DNA of 64,000 nt from an uncultured Ruminiclostridium sp. (lineage in GTDB: Bacteria; Bacillota; Clostridia; Oscillospirales; Ruminococcaceae), in contig CANRFO010000001.1 in assembly GCA_947629925.1 (NCBI GenBank), positions 124,001-188,000 of the forward strand, given 5' to 3'. The translations under genes were made by a program, and so were the position numbers. The notes under the pieces are model-generated. The model did no database searches and was not told the origin of the DNA. It saw only the letters and a list, made by a program, of their open reading frames with translations. Below, piece after piece: positions 43,656-52,243 of this stretch (its first letter is position 1; each line of letters starts with the position of its first letter).

Positions 43656-44102
43656 ATGAAGCTGCACGAATTATCTCCCGCACCCGGCTCCACCAAAGAG
43701 GTAAAGCGTATCGGACGCGGACACGGCTCAGGCTGGGGCAAGACTGCCGGTAAAGGTCATAAGGGTCAGTGGGCTCGTTCCGGCGGCGGAGTCAAGCCCG
43801 GATTTGAGGGCGGTCAGACAAAGCTTGCCATGCGTATCCCTAAGCGTGGTTTCAATAATAAGAACTTCGCCACCGTTTACGCTACGGTAAACGTTTCCGA
43901 CCTTGAAGCAAGGTTTGAAAGCGGCGCAGTCGTTGACGAAGCTGCTATCATAGCTTCAGGACTTCTTAAAAAGACCTTTGACGGCGTAAAGGTACTGGGC
44001 AGAGGCGAGATCACAAAATCTTTAACGGTAAAGGCTGCAAAGTTTTCCGAGAGCGCCAAGGCTAAAATCGAAAGCGCAGGCGGAAAGGCAGAGGTGATCT
44101 AA
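43656..44102 (+). CDS. rplO: 50S ribosomal protein L15
   Basis: 148 residues. [20 protein letters not shown] followed by the Gly-rich [20 protein letters not shown], typical of L15. Ends one base before secY starts. Confidence 0.97.
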   Translation: MKLHELSPAPGSTKEVKRIGRGHGSGWGKTAGKGHKGQWARSGGGVKPGFEGGQTKLAMRIPKRGFNNKNFATVYATVNVSDLEARFESGAVVDEAAIIASGLLKKTFDGVKVLGRGEITKSLTVKAAKFSESAKAKIESAGGKAEVI

Positions 44103-45407
44103 GTGTTTGAAGTTTTCCGCAACGCGTGGAAGATCGCCGATCTGCGTAAAAAGATACTTTATACATTGTTTATCGTACTGATCTTCCGTTTCGGCGCAAG
44201 CATATTCGTTCCTTTTCTGGATTCTGCACAGATCGCAAATGTACTGGGAATGAACAGCACCGACGGAAACCTGTTCTCCTACTGGGACGCTATGACAGGC
44301 GGCTCGCTGAGTAACGGTACATTGTTTGCAATGTCCATCACACCGTACATCAACGCGTCGATCATAGTTCAGCTGCTGGCAGTTGCCATAAAGCCTCTTG
44401 AGCGTCTTGCAAAAGAGGGCGACGAGGGCAGGAAAAAGCTCAACAAGATCAATAAATTCGTTGCGCTGGGTCTGGCGATATTTCAAGCTGTCGCCTTCTA
44501 TATCACCCTTCGCAACGGCGGTGTAGTTAAGTACGAAAGCGGTTTCAGCGGTGTTCTTGCCGCGATCGTTATAATCGTCTGCTTTGTTGCAGGCGCGACC
44601 CTTATTATCTGGCTCGGTGACCAGATAAGCGAAAAGGGAATAGGAAACGGTATATCCATAATCCTGTTCGCAGGTATCGTATCGAGGATCCCCGACGATA
44701 TTTACGGTCTGTTCATGACCATTCAGACAGAGGGACTCAAAAACGCTATACTGGTTCCCATAATCCTTATAATCTATGTAGCTATGATAGCTCTGGTAGT
44801 TCTGATGACCAACGCGGAAAGACGTATCCCCGTTCAGTACGCAAAGAGAGTCGTAGGCAGAAAGATGTACGGCGGTCAGTCCAGTTACATTCCCATTAAG
44901 GTGGCTATGTCGGGCGTTATGCCTATCATCTTTGCGATGTCTATCATGTCCCTTCCTTCCACGATATGCTATTTCTTCGGCATCAACGGAAACGGAACCT
45001 CTTTCTGGGACGGCTTCGTAAGACTGTTCAGCACTTCGAGCTGGCTGTACGCGATACTGTACTTTGTTCTCATCATCGGTTTCAACTACTTCTATGTAGC
45101 TATTCAGTTCAATCCCATTCAGATCGCCAACGACCTGAAGAAAAACAACGGCGCTATCCCCGGATACAGACCAGGTCAGCCTACCGCGGACTTCATACAG
45201 AATTCTCTGTCCAAGATAACGATGATAGGCGCGATATTCTTGGGATTCGTGGCGATATTCCCCATAATCTTCTCCAACGTAAGCGGAATAAGGGGACTTT
45301 CTCTCGGCGGTACTACCGTACTCATTATCGTAGGCGTTGCTATTGAGACCATGCGTACTCTTGAAAGCCAGATGATGATGAGACATCATAAGGGCTTCCT
45401 TGAATGA
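44103..45407 (+). CDS. secY: Protein translocase subunit SecY
   Basis: 434 residues from GTG 44103, immediately after the rplO stop. Ten transmembrane helices. GVMPIIFAMSIMSLPS and the cytoplasmic loop RIPVQYAKRVVG are family marks. SecY forms the protein-conducting channel that exports the many lipoproteins and surface proteins in this window. Confidence 0.97.
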   Translation: MFEVFRNAWKIADLRKKILYTLFIVLIFRFGASIFVPFLDSAQIANVLGMNSTDGNLFSYWDAMTGGSLSNGTLFAMSITPYINASIIVQLLAVAIKPLERLAKEGDEGRKKLNKINKFVALGLAIFQAVAFYITLRNGGVVKYESGFSGVLAAIVIIVCFVAGATLIIWLGDQISEKGIGNGISIILFAGIVSRIPDDIYGLFMTIQTEGLKNAILVPIILIIYVAMIALVVLMTNAERRIPVQYAKRVVGRKMYGGQSSYIPIKVAMSGVMPIIFAMSIMSLPSTICYFFGINGNGTSFWDGFVRLFSTSSWLYAILYFVLIIGFNYFYVAIQFNPIQIANDLKKNNGAIPGYRPGQPTADFIQNSLSKITMIGAIFLGFVAIFPIIFSNVSGIRGLSLGGTTVLIIVGVAIETMRTLESQMMMRHHKGFLE

Positions 45408-45447
45408 TGTAAATGAGAGAGACCCGTGAGCATGAAAGGATAAAAGT

Positions 45448-46080
45448 ATGAACCTGATATTTTTAGGCGCACCGGGCGCGGGTAAGGGCACTCAGGCTGA
45501 GATAGTCTGCGACAAGCTGGGTATCCCCGCCATCTCCACAGGCAATATGCTCCGCGAGGCGGTAAAGAACGGTACTCCCGCAGGTCTTGCTGCGAAGGAG
45601 TATATGGACAGGGGCGACCTTGTTCCCGACGAGGCCGTTATCGGCATTCTCAAGGACAGGATCGCTCAGGACGACTGCAAAAACGGCTTTATTCTTGACG
45701 GCTTCCCCAGAACGGTGGAACAGGCCGAGGCTCTTGATAAAATGGGCGTCAACATCGACAAGGTCATTGAGATAAGCGTCCCCGACGAAAAGATAATCGC
45801 CCGCCTTTCAGGCAGACGTGTATGCGAAGGCTGCGGCGCTTCCTATCACATCGACTACAAGCCCACCAAGGCGGAGGGTATCTGCGATTCCTGCGGAGCC
45901 AAGGTGGTACAGCGCGTTGACGACAAGCCCGAGACCGTTTTGTCAAGACTTGAGACTTACCGTGAAAAGACCGCTCCCCTCAAGGGTTACTACGAGGCAA
46001 AGGGCAAGCTTGTAACGGTAAACGGTCAGGAAGAGATAGCCGATACCGCAAAGCTCACCATGGCTGCGGTAGAAGGTTGA
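45448..46080 (+). CDS. adk: Adenylate kinase, zinc-LID type
   Basis: 210 residues. P-loop GAPGAGKGTQAE at 7-18, AMP site STGNMLR, FILDGFPRTVEQAE. The LID holds CEGCGASYHI and CDSC, four cysteines for structural zinc as in Gram-positive enzymes. It converts AMP plus ATP to two ADP. Its stop overlaps an upstream possible start of map. Confidence 0.98.
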   Translation: MNLIFLGAPGAGKGTQAEIVCDKLGIPAISTGNMLREAVKNGTPAGLAAKEYMDRGDLVPDEAVIGILKDRIAQDDCKNGFILDGFPRTVEQAEALDKMGVNIDKVIEISVPDEKIIARLSGRRVCEGCGASYHIDYKPTKAEGICDSCGAKVVQRVDDKPETVLSRLETYREKTAPLKGYYEAKGKLVTVNGQEEIADTAKLTMAAVEG

Positions 46081-46094
46081 AACGGGGTAATAAA

Positions 46095-46850
46095 TTGATC
46101 CAGGTTAAATCTGCAAAAGACATTGCGTCCATGATGAAAGCCTGTGAGCTTTCTCAGCAGGCGCTGATGTATGCGGGCGAGGTGCTTACGGCGGGAATGT
46201 CCACCTACGAGCTTGACCGTCACATTCACGATTTTATCGTGAAGCACGGAGGAAAGCCTTCGTTTTTAGGACTTTACGATTTTCCCGCAAGCGCCTGCAT
46301 ATCCGTGAACGAAGAGCTTATCCACGGTATCCCCAATAAGCATAAGATAATCCGTGAGGGAGACATCGTTTCCGTTGATGTGGGAGCTTATGTTGAAGGG
46401 TTCCACGGCGACAATGCCTACACCTTTGCTGTTGGAGAGGTGGACGACGAAACAAAGCGTCTGCTCGCTGTAACAAAAGAAAGCCTTTACAAAGGCATTG
46501 AACAGGCGAGAAAGGGAAACCGCATCGGCGACATCGGAAACGCTGTCCAGACCTGCGTTGAAGAAGCGGGATACTACGTTGTGAAAAGATACATCGGTCA
46601 CGGCGTGGGACGGGATATGCACGAGGACCCTGAGGTCCCCAACTACGGAAAGCCGGGCAGGGGCGTAAGACTTGTTCCCGGAATGACTATCGCCATTGAG
46701 CCTATGGTAAACAGCTCCACCGAGCAGGTGAAGGTGATGGGCGACAAATGGACGGTGGTCGAAGGAAACGGAAAAATGTGCGCTCACTTCGAGCATACCG
46801 TTCTCATAACCGAGGGCGACCCCGTGATAATGACTCTTACAAGTCACTGA
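46095..46850 (+). CDS. map: Methionine aminopeptidase type I
   Basis: 251 residues from TTG 46095, chosen because the product then begins (M)IQVKSAKDIASM, as in typical MetAP, with ACGGGG upstream; another TTG at 46077 overlaps the adk stop. Metal ligands: Asp in SVDVGAYVEGFHGDNAYTF (two), His in RYIGHGVGRDMHED, Glu in AIEPMV and the final Glu in HFEHTVLITEGD. Removes initiator methionine cotranslationally. Confidence 0.96.
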   Translation: MIQVKSAKDIASMMKACELSQQALMYAGEVLTAGMSTYELDRHIHDFIVKHGGKPSFLGLYDFPASACISVNEELIHGIPNKHKIIREGDIVSVDVGAYVEGFHGDNAYTFAVGEVDDETKRLLAVTKESLYKGIEQARKGNRIGDIGNAVQTCVEEAGYYVVKRYIGHGVGRDMHEDPEVPNYGKPGRGVRLVPGMTIAIEPMVNSSTEQVKVMGDKWTVVEGNGKMCAHFEHTVLITEGDPVIMTLTSH

Positions 46851-46869
46851 AAGCAAAACGGTTAAAAAG

Positions 46870-47130
46870 ATGGAATTTGAAAAAGGTACTGTGGTCATAA
46901 GCAAGGCAGGACGCGACAAGGGCTATTTTATGGTAGTTCTTGACGAAGCCGACGGCTATGTTATCGTGGCTGACGGCAAGGAACGTCCCCTTGACAGACC
47001 AAAGCGCAAAAACCCCAGACACCTGCAAAGAACCAACATTACGTTGAGTTTGGAGCAGTTGACCGATAAAAAGCTCAGAACCGCTCTGAGAAATCAGAGC
47101 CTCTCCTTTAGAGGAAAGGAATTATCGTAA
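46870..47130 (+). CDS. KOW-domain RNA-binding protein
   Basis: 86 residues. [20 protein letters not shown] is a KOW motif like that of archaeal/eukaryotic L14e or L6e, followed by the basic [18 protein letters not shown]. Such proteins sit between map and infA in many Clostridia. RNA or ribosome binding is inferred from the domain; no function is established to my knowledge. Confidence 0.88.
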   Translation: MEFEKGTVVISKAGRDKGYFMVVLDEADGYVIVADGKERPLDRPKRKNPRHLQRTNITLSLEQLTDKKLRTALRNQSLSFRGKELS

Positions 47131-47131
47131 T

Positions 47132-47350
47132 ATGTCCAAAGAAGATGTAATCGAAGTTGAAGGCGTAATTCAGGAGGCATTGCCCAACGCAATGTTCAAT
47201 GTGAAGCTTTCCAACGGCCATGTTATATTGGCTCATGTCAGCGGTAAGCTGCGTATGAATTATATACGCATACTCCCCGGCGATAAGGTGACCATCGAAA
47301 TGTCCCCTTACGATCTGACAAAGGGCAGGATAACATGGAGAGCCAAGTAA
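47132..47350 (+). CDS. infA: Translation initiation factor IF-1
   Basis: 72 residues, exact family length. [20 protein letters not shown] and the OB-fold end [15 protein letters not shown] are diagnostic. Starts 1 base after the KOW gene; GGAAAGGA lies inside that gene. Confidence 0.98.
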   Translation: MSKEDVIEVEGVIQEALPNAMFNVKLSNGHVILAHVSGKLRMNYIRILPGDKVTIEMSPYDLTKGRITWRAK

Positions 47351-47370
47351 TTCAGGAAAGGAAGATTACA

Positions 47371-47484
47371 ATGAAAGTAAGACCTTCTGTAAAACCTATG
47401 TGCGACAAGTGCAAGGTTATCAAGCGCAAGGGCAAGGTAATGGTCATCTGCAAGGACCCCAAGCATAAGCAGAGACAGGGCTGA
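47371..47484 (+). CDS. rpmJ: 50S ribosomal protein L36 (zinc form)
   Basis: 37 residues, ATG 47371 to TGA 47484. [20 protein letters not shown] is typical; Cys11, Cys14, Cys27 and His32 form the zinc site. Short gene in its conserved place between infA and rpsM. Confidence 0.97.
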   Translation: MKVRPSVKPMCDKCKVIKRKGKVMVICKDPKHKQRQG

Positions 47485-47530
47485 GTTCCTTGAAGCAAAC
47501 CATTCAAATTTACGAAAGGAAAAGAAAACT

Positions 47531-47899
47531 ATGGCAAGAATTGCTGGCGTGGATCTGCCCAAGGAAAAGCGCGTAGAGATAGGACTGACCTATGTTTACG
47601 GCATCGGCAGAAAATCCGCAAATGACATTCTGGCAGCGGCAGGAGTAAATCCCGACACCCGCGTAAAGGACCTGACTGACGACGAGGAAGCCAAGATCCG
47701 TGAGGTCATCGACGCAAACTACCGCGTAGAGGGCGACCTTCGCCGTGAAGTTGCATTGAATATCAAGCGTCTGGTGGAGATAAACTGCTACCGCGGTATC
47801 CGCCACCGCAAGGGTCTCCCCGTTCGCGGACAGAGGACCAAGACCAACGCAAGGACTCGCAAGGGACCTGCTAAGACCATCGCTAACAAGAAGAAGTAA
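47531..47899 (+). CDS. rpsM: 30S ribosomal protein S13
   Basis: 122 residues. [20 protein letters not shown] at the N-terminus and the C-terminal [19 protein letters not shown] tail that contacts P-site tRNA. Start of the alpha part of the operon. Confidence 0.98.
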   Translation: MARIAGVDLPKEKRVEIGLTYVYGIGRKSANDILAAAGVNPDTRVKDLTDDEEAKIREVIDANYRVEGDLRREVALNIKRLVEINCYRGIRHRKGLPVRGQRTKTNARTRKGPAKTIANKKK

Positions 47900-47923
47900 T
47901 TTCATCAGAAAGGAAGCTATTAA

Positions 47924-48328
47924 ATGGCAGCTAACAAAGCTAATGTTAAAAAGGCAGGTATGCGCCGCCGTGACCGTAAGAATATCGAAAACGGCTCCGC
48001 ACATATCCAGTCCACTTTTAACAATACGATCGTTACTATCACCGACCTTCAGGGCAACACCCTTTCATGGGCGAGCGCAGGCGGTCTGGGCTTCAGAGGC
48101 AACAGAAAGTCCACTCCTTTCGCAGCTCAGTCTGCGGCTGAAACCGCAGCAAAGGCAGCTATGGTACACGGACTCAAGACTGTTGAGGTTTATGTTAATG
48201 GCCCCGGAGCAGGACGTGAAGCAGCTATCAGAGCGCTTTCCGCCGCAGGACTTGAAGTAAAGATGATAAAGGACGTAACTCCTATACCCCACAACGGTTG
48301 CCGTCCCCCCAAGAGGAGACGTGTATAG
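47924..48328 (+). CDS. rpsK: 30S ribosomal protein S11
   Basis: 134 residues. [20 protein letters not shown] and the C-terminal [18 protein letters not shown] are unmistakable. Platform protein of the 30S subunit. Followed by two hairpins before rpsD. Confidence 0.98.
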   Translation: MAANKANVKKAGMRRRDRKNIENGSAHIQSTFNNTIVTITDLQGNTLSWASAGGLGFRGNRKSTPFAAQSAAETAAKAAMVHGLKTVEVYVNGPGAGREAAIRALSAAGLEVKMIKDVTPIPHNGCRPPKRRRV

Positions 48329-48333
48329 TCTGA

Positions 48334-48384
48334 ACTGAGCGTCGTTGCTCAGCGTCGGGTCTTTACCCGATACAACATCAATAA
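48334..48384 (+). promoter_or_regulatory. Two hairpins before rpsD
   Basis: CTGAGC-gtcgtt-GCTCAG at 48334-48351 and TCGGGT-cttt-ACCCGA at about 48356-48371, just upstream of the rpsD ribosome site. S4 binds leader RNA of its own gene in Bacillus, so autogenous control is possible; this pairing pattern alone does not show it. Confidence 0.4.
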
Positions 48385-48401
48385 ACGGAGGATTTTTTAC
48401 A

Positions 48402-48998
48402 ATGGCAGTAGATAAAACACCTGTGCTTAAAAGATGCAAAGCACTGGGCATAAGCCCTGCGGTACTGGGCTACTCAAAAGAGACCAACAGAAAGGGAAAC
48501 GGTAATCCCCGCAAGAAGGTTTCCGAATACGGAATGCAGCTTAAAGAAAAGCAGAAGCTGAAATTCATTTACGGCGTACTTGAAAAGCAGTTCCATCACT
48601 ACTATGAAATGGCTATCAAGGAAGAAGGCGTTGCAGGTGAAAACCTGATAAAGCTCCTTGAAAGCAGACTTGACAGCGTAGTATTCAGAATGGGTCTTGC
48701 TACTACCCGCCGCGAAGCGAGACAGCTTGTAGGTCACGGTCACTACACCGTGAACGGCAAGAGAGTTGACATTCCCTCTTACAGAGTTAAGGCAGGCGAT
48801 GTTGTCGCCCTTTCCGAAAAGAGCAAGAAGAGCGCCAAGTTCGCTCAGATCGCCGAAGCTACCGACGGCAGACTTATTCCCGTTTGGCTGGATATGAACA
48901 AGGAAGCGCAGAGCGCCACCGTTACCCGTCTCCCCCAGAGAGATGAGCTGGACTACGAGATCGAGGAACAGCTGGTAATCGAGTTGTATTCCAAGTAA
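48402..48998 (+). CDS. rpsD: 30S ribosomal protein S4 (zinc-free form)
   Basis: 198 residues from ATG 48402 (ACGGAGG). Only one Cys occurs in the N-domain, so the zinc knuckle is absent. The S4 RNA-binding domain reads RLDSVVFRMGLATTRREARQ then GHYTVNGKRVDIPSYRVKAG. Primary assembly protein of the 30S body. Confidence 0.97.
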   Translation: MAVDKTPVLKRCKALGISPAVLGYSKETNRKGNGNPRKKVSEYGMQLKEKQKLKFIYGVLEKQFHHYYEMAIKEEGVAGENLIKLLESRLDSVVFRMGLATTRREARQLVGHGHYTVNGKRVDIPSYRVKAGDVVALSEKSKKSAKFAQIAEATDGRLIPVWLDMNKEAQSATVTRLPQRDELDYEIEEQLVIELYSK

Positions 48999-48999
48999 T

Positions 49000-49248
49000 T
49001 TTATATTCAGGGAGTATGCGGAAGCGTTATCGTTGTCCGTCATATTCCAAGGTGCAGTTATTTTTAATTTGCAATCACGCAATCGCAATTTAAAATTAAC
49101 CGGGACAGGACGCCAACTGTCCTATGTTTCCTGTCATAAGAGCGGGTTTCGGATTTATCCCGAAGCTCCCTCTCGGCGGAAACCCTGAGCATAACAACAC
49201 CGATCTGTGCCTTGGGCACAGATCATGAACAGCAGGAGGGTTACAGGA
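49000..49248 (+). promoter_or_regulatory. Structured 250-base spacer between rpsD and rpoA
   Basis: Contains several inverted segments: GGGACAG/CTGTCC near 49100, GGGTTTC/GAAACCC enclosing further pairing at 49143-49186, and a perfect 10-bp hairpin GATCTGTGCC-ttg-GGCACAGATC at 49202-49224 ending 13 bases before the GGAGGG of rpoA. No gene and no T-run. Possibly a processing or regulatory leader for rpoA-rplQ. Confidence 0.5.
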
Positions 49249-50205
49249 ATGCTTGAAAAAATAGAAAAGCCGGAAATCGAAACCGTCAAGCTCAAGCCCG
49301 ACGGTAAATACGGAATGTTTACCTTGGGGCCTTTGGAGTGCGGTTTCGGCAATACGCTGGGCAACAGCCTCAGACGCGTACTGCTTTCCTCCTTGCCCGG
49401 AGTCGCAGTTACAAGCGTCAAGATAGACGGTGTGCAGCATGAATTTTCCACCATTCCGGGAGTTAAGGAAGATGTAACTGAAATAATCCTCAATATCAAG
49501 GGTCTTATTGCGAAAATGTACGGCGAAAGCCCCAAGACCGTTTATATCGAGGCGGAAGGCGAATGTGAGGTAATGGCGGGCGATATAAAGACCGACAGCG
49601 AGATCGAGATACTTGATCCCGGAATGCACATCGCTACCCTCACCGCAGGCGCAAAGCTCTACATGGAACTCACCTTCGACAGAGGCAGAGGCTATGTGAG
49701 CGCAGAAAAGAATAAATCCAAGATGAATCAGCCTCCAATAGGACTTATCGCGGTAGACAGCATCTACACCCCTGTTCTCAAGGTGAACTATTCCGTAGAG
49801 AACACCCGTGTAGGTCAGCGCACCGACTTTGAGAAGCTTATAATCGAGGTATGGACCGACGGAACAATTTCCGCCAAGGAAGCCGTAAGCTATGCCGCAA
49901 AGGTTCTCTGCGAGCATTTGCAGCTTTTCGTTGAGCTTTCCGACGAGGCGAGCCAGCCTGAGCTTATGGTGGAGAAGGACGACAAGAGCAAGGATAAGAT
50001 ACTTGAAATGACCATTGAGGATCTTGAGCTTTCCGTTCGCTCCTTTAACTGCCTGAAGCGCGCAAACATCAACACCGTGGACGACCTTATAAGCAAGTCC
50101 CCCGAAGAAATGATGAAGGTGCGCAATCTGGGCAAGAAGTCCTTCGACGAAGTAAGGGCAAAGCTCAATTCACTGGGCTTCGACCTTGCGGAATCCGAAG
50201 AATAA
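49249..50205 (+). CDS. rpoA: RNA polymerase alpha subunit
   Basis: 318 residues from ATG 49249 (AGGAGGG site). The assembly domain has [20 protein letters not shown] and [14 protein letters not shown]. The C-terminal domain ([20 protein letters not shown] and [14 protein letters not shown]) contacts UP elements and activators. Located at its usual alpha-operon site. Confidence 0.98.
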   Translation: MLEKIEKPEIETVKLKPDGKYGMFTLGPLECGFGNTLGNSLRRVLLSSLPGVAVTSVKIDGVQHEFSTIPGVKEDVTEIILNIKGLIAKMYGESPKTVYIEAEGECEVMAGDIKTDSEIEILDPGMHIATLTAGAKLYMELTFDRGRGYVSAEKNKSKMNQPPIGLIAVDSIYTPVLKVNYSVENTRVGQRTDFEKLIIEVWTDGTISAKEAVSYAAKVLCEHLQLFVELSDEASQPELMVEKDDKSKDKILEMTIEDLELSVRSFNCLKRANINTVDDLISKSPEEMMKVRNLGKKSFDEVRAKLNSLGFDLAESEE

Positions 50206-50232
50206 ACTCTGTAAGAAAGGAGTAAGAAGCAA

Positions 50233-50565
50233 ATGAGAAAACTGGGAAGAACCAGCGACCATAGAAAGGCGATGCTCAGAGCTATGGTTACTTTCCTTCT
50301 GGAAAACGGCAAGATCGAAACCACCGTGACCAGAGCCAAGGAAGTGAAGAGCGAAGCCGAAAAAATGATAACTCTCGGCAAGAACACCGACCTTCACAGC
50401 AAGCGTCAGGTATTTGCCTACATCACCAAGGAAGAGGTAAGCAAAAAGCTGTTTGACGAGATAGCTCCCAAGTATGCGGACAGAAAGGGCGGCTATACCA
50501 GAATAGTAAAGGTAGGGCCCAGACGCGGCGACGCGGCTGAAATGGCTATCATCGAGCTTGTGTGA
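50233..50565 (+). CDS. rplQ: 50S ribosomal protein L17
   Basis: 110 residues. [19 protein letters not shown] and the C-terminal [20 protein letters not shown] are diagnostic. Last gene of the superoperon; a terminator follows after 22 bases. Confidence 0.98.
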   Translation: MRKLGRTSDHRKAMLRAMVTFLLENGKIETTVTRAKEVKSEAEKMITLGKNTDLHSKRQVFAYITKEEVSKKLFDEIAPKYADRKGGYTRIVKVGPRRGDAAEMAIIELV

Positions 50566-50587
50566 GACCGAGCATAATAATATCATC

Positions 50588-50625
50588 AAAGAGCGTACCA
50601 TTTAAAATGATACGCTCTTTTGCTT
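50588..50625 (+). terminator. Terminator of the ribosomal superoperon
   Basis: AAAGAGCGTA / TACGCTCTTT stem with additional inner pairing, then TTTGCTTTG. Confidence 0.9.
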
Positions 50626-50701
50626 TGTATCGGCAGGGGAAAAAAGGTTTTCTTGTTTAAGTATACTAAACAGATTTTAGAAAAAATATTTACTTTGTCT
50701 A

Positions 50702-50730
50702 TTGACATAGGTGTGCAAAAGTAGTAAAAT
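50702..50730 (+). promoter_or_regulatory. Promoter of surface protein 1
   Basis: TTGACA at 50702-50707, 17 bp, TAAAAT at 50725-50730. Confidence 0.8.
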
Positions 50731-50777
50731 GAATACAAGCGAATTATGCTTATAAATTTTTACGGAGGAAACAAAAA

Positions 50778-51950
50778 ATGAATTTCAAAAAAATTCTTGC
50801 AAGTGTTGCAGCTGCGGCGTTAGCGGTTTCGTCAATGGCAGTTTGCAGCTTTGCAGCAAGCGACATTGAATGTGACACACCTGAAGTTACGGGTACATTT
50901 GATAGTAACTCAGGTTGGGCAGTATTTGATTTAACAGCTTACAACAAATGGGGTACTCCTGTTGATTTGACAGGTTATGAAAAAGTAGAGATGACCTACT
51001 CCGTAACTGATGTAGGTAATGCAACTAATATAGCTCTTGCTGTAAACGGCGGAGATATAGGCTGGCAAGATGTCAAAGCTGATTTAACAGTTGGCGATAA
51101 CCAGACGCTTGCTCTTAATGTTGCAGATTTGACTGCTTCAGGGACTACTACTATTGAAGCAGTTCAGATACAGGTTGTATCTACCACTGCAACTGGGGAA
51201 GCTTTTACAGGTAATATTACCATCAATTCTGTTAAAATAATTGCAAGTGCAGCTTCCGGCGGCGATAGCGGCAACAATGATTACGACTGGGTTGTTCCGA
51301 GCACTACCGCAACAGAAGATGAAGCTACCGAAGAAACCACTACTGCTGCTGAAGAAACTACCACTACTGAAGAGGAAGCTGCTCCCGAAGCAGGTACATT
51401 TGAAGGTTCACACACAATGAAGGATTCATCTTGGTGGACTCAGGACAAGATCGTTGATTTCGAGGCAGGTCTGACCGACCTTACCGTTCTCATTGGCGAC
51501 CTTGACCCTGCTACTGTAACTTCTATCACCTTCACCAGCGACACAGCATTCTTCGTTGGTTATAACGGAAAAGACGGAACATGGCATCAGAACGATCCCG
51601 CTGTTACCAGCCTGACCCTTACCGACGTGCTTCTCGTTGAGGACGGAGACAAGGCTCCCGCTCTCCACATAATGATTTCCAAGGGCGACGGTATTGAATA
51701 CACCATTAACTGGGTAGTTACTACCGGTGACGCTCCTGCGACCACTGAAGATACATCCGCTTCCGAAGCTGCTCCCGAAGACACCTCCGGAACATCTGTC
51801 GTTGTTGAACCCGACCCCGTTGAAACAACATCTGAAGAAACCAACGCAGGCAATTCAGAAGACGGAAACCAGCCTACCGGTATCGTTCTGGCAGTTATTC
51901 CTGCCGCTGTTGCCGTTGCAGGTGTGATCGTTTCCAGAAAAAGAAGCTGA
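50778..51950 (+). CDS. Surface protein 1: secreted two-domain beta-sandwich protein with NQPTG-type anchor
   Basis: 390 residues. Signal peptide (cleavage near FAAS, residues 25-28). Domain 1, residues ~30-160, is a Thr/Asn-rich beta-sandwich (VEMTYSVTDVGNATNIALAV) as in carbohydrate-binding modules. An acidic Thr/Glu linker (EETTTAAEETTTTEEEAA) follows, then domain 2, ~205-315, with MKDSSWWTQDKIVDFEAG. The C-terminus is NQPTG, a hydrophobic helix and SRKRS. That order copies a sortase signal, but the pentapeptide is not LPxTG. Ligand unknown; cell-surface glycan binding is inferred. Confidence 0.85.
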   Translation: MNFKKILASVAAAALAVSSMAVCSFAASDIECDTPEVTGTFDSNSGWAVFDLTAYNKWGTPVDLTGYEKVEMTYSVTDVGNATNIALAVNGGDIGWQDVKADLTVGDNQTLALNVADLTASGTTTIEAVQIQVVSTTATGEAFTGNITINSVKIIASAASGGDSGNNDYDWVVPSTTATEDEATEETTTAAEETTTTEEEAAPEAGTFEGSHTMKDSSWWTQDKIVDFEAGLTDLTVLIGDLDPATVTSITFTSDTAFFVGYNGKDGTWHQNDPAVTSLTLTDVLLVEDGDKAPALHIMISKGDGIEYTINWVVTTGDAPATTEDTSASEAAPEDTSGTSVVVEPDPVETTSEETNAGNSEDGNQPTGIVLAVIPAAVAVAGVIVSRKRS

Positions 51951-51983
51951 TTTTCAGCATAAAAGCATAAGATAAAACCGCTT

Positions 51984-52020
51984 ACAAAGCCCTTTTGATA
52001 AGGGCTTTGTATTTTTTTTT
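51984..52020 (+). terminator. Terminator of surface protein 1
   Basis: ACAAAGCCCTT-ttgat-AAGGGCTTTGT with an A then T9. Confidence 0.93.
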
Positions 52021-52155
52021 GAAAAAAAGAAAAACTTTTGAAACTTTTTTTCCAAAATAAGCGACTACCCAAGTGAAAATACCAAAACTTGAAGGATTTA
52101 CCGCATTTGGCAAATTTAAATGTAAATCCCAAAAATTTATAGTGCAAATTGCCAA

Positions 52156-52184
52156 TTGAAGTTTAATTTCAGGTATGGTATTAT
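52156..52184 (+). promoter_or_regulatory. Promoter of surface protein 2
   Basis: TTGAAG at 52156-52161, 17 bp, TATTAT at 52179-52184. Confidence 0.65.
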
Positions 52185-52243
52185 ATATTCAATAGACGGA
52201 AAAACCCGTTTATCGAAAAATAAAATAATGGAGGAAAATTTTC

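Noticed and set aside
44022..45491. A 489-codon minus-strand frame opposite secY
   Set aside because: Antisense to a clear SecY; Tyr/Asp/His-rich nonsense composition and no start signals.
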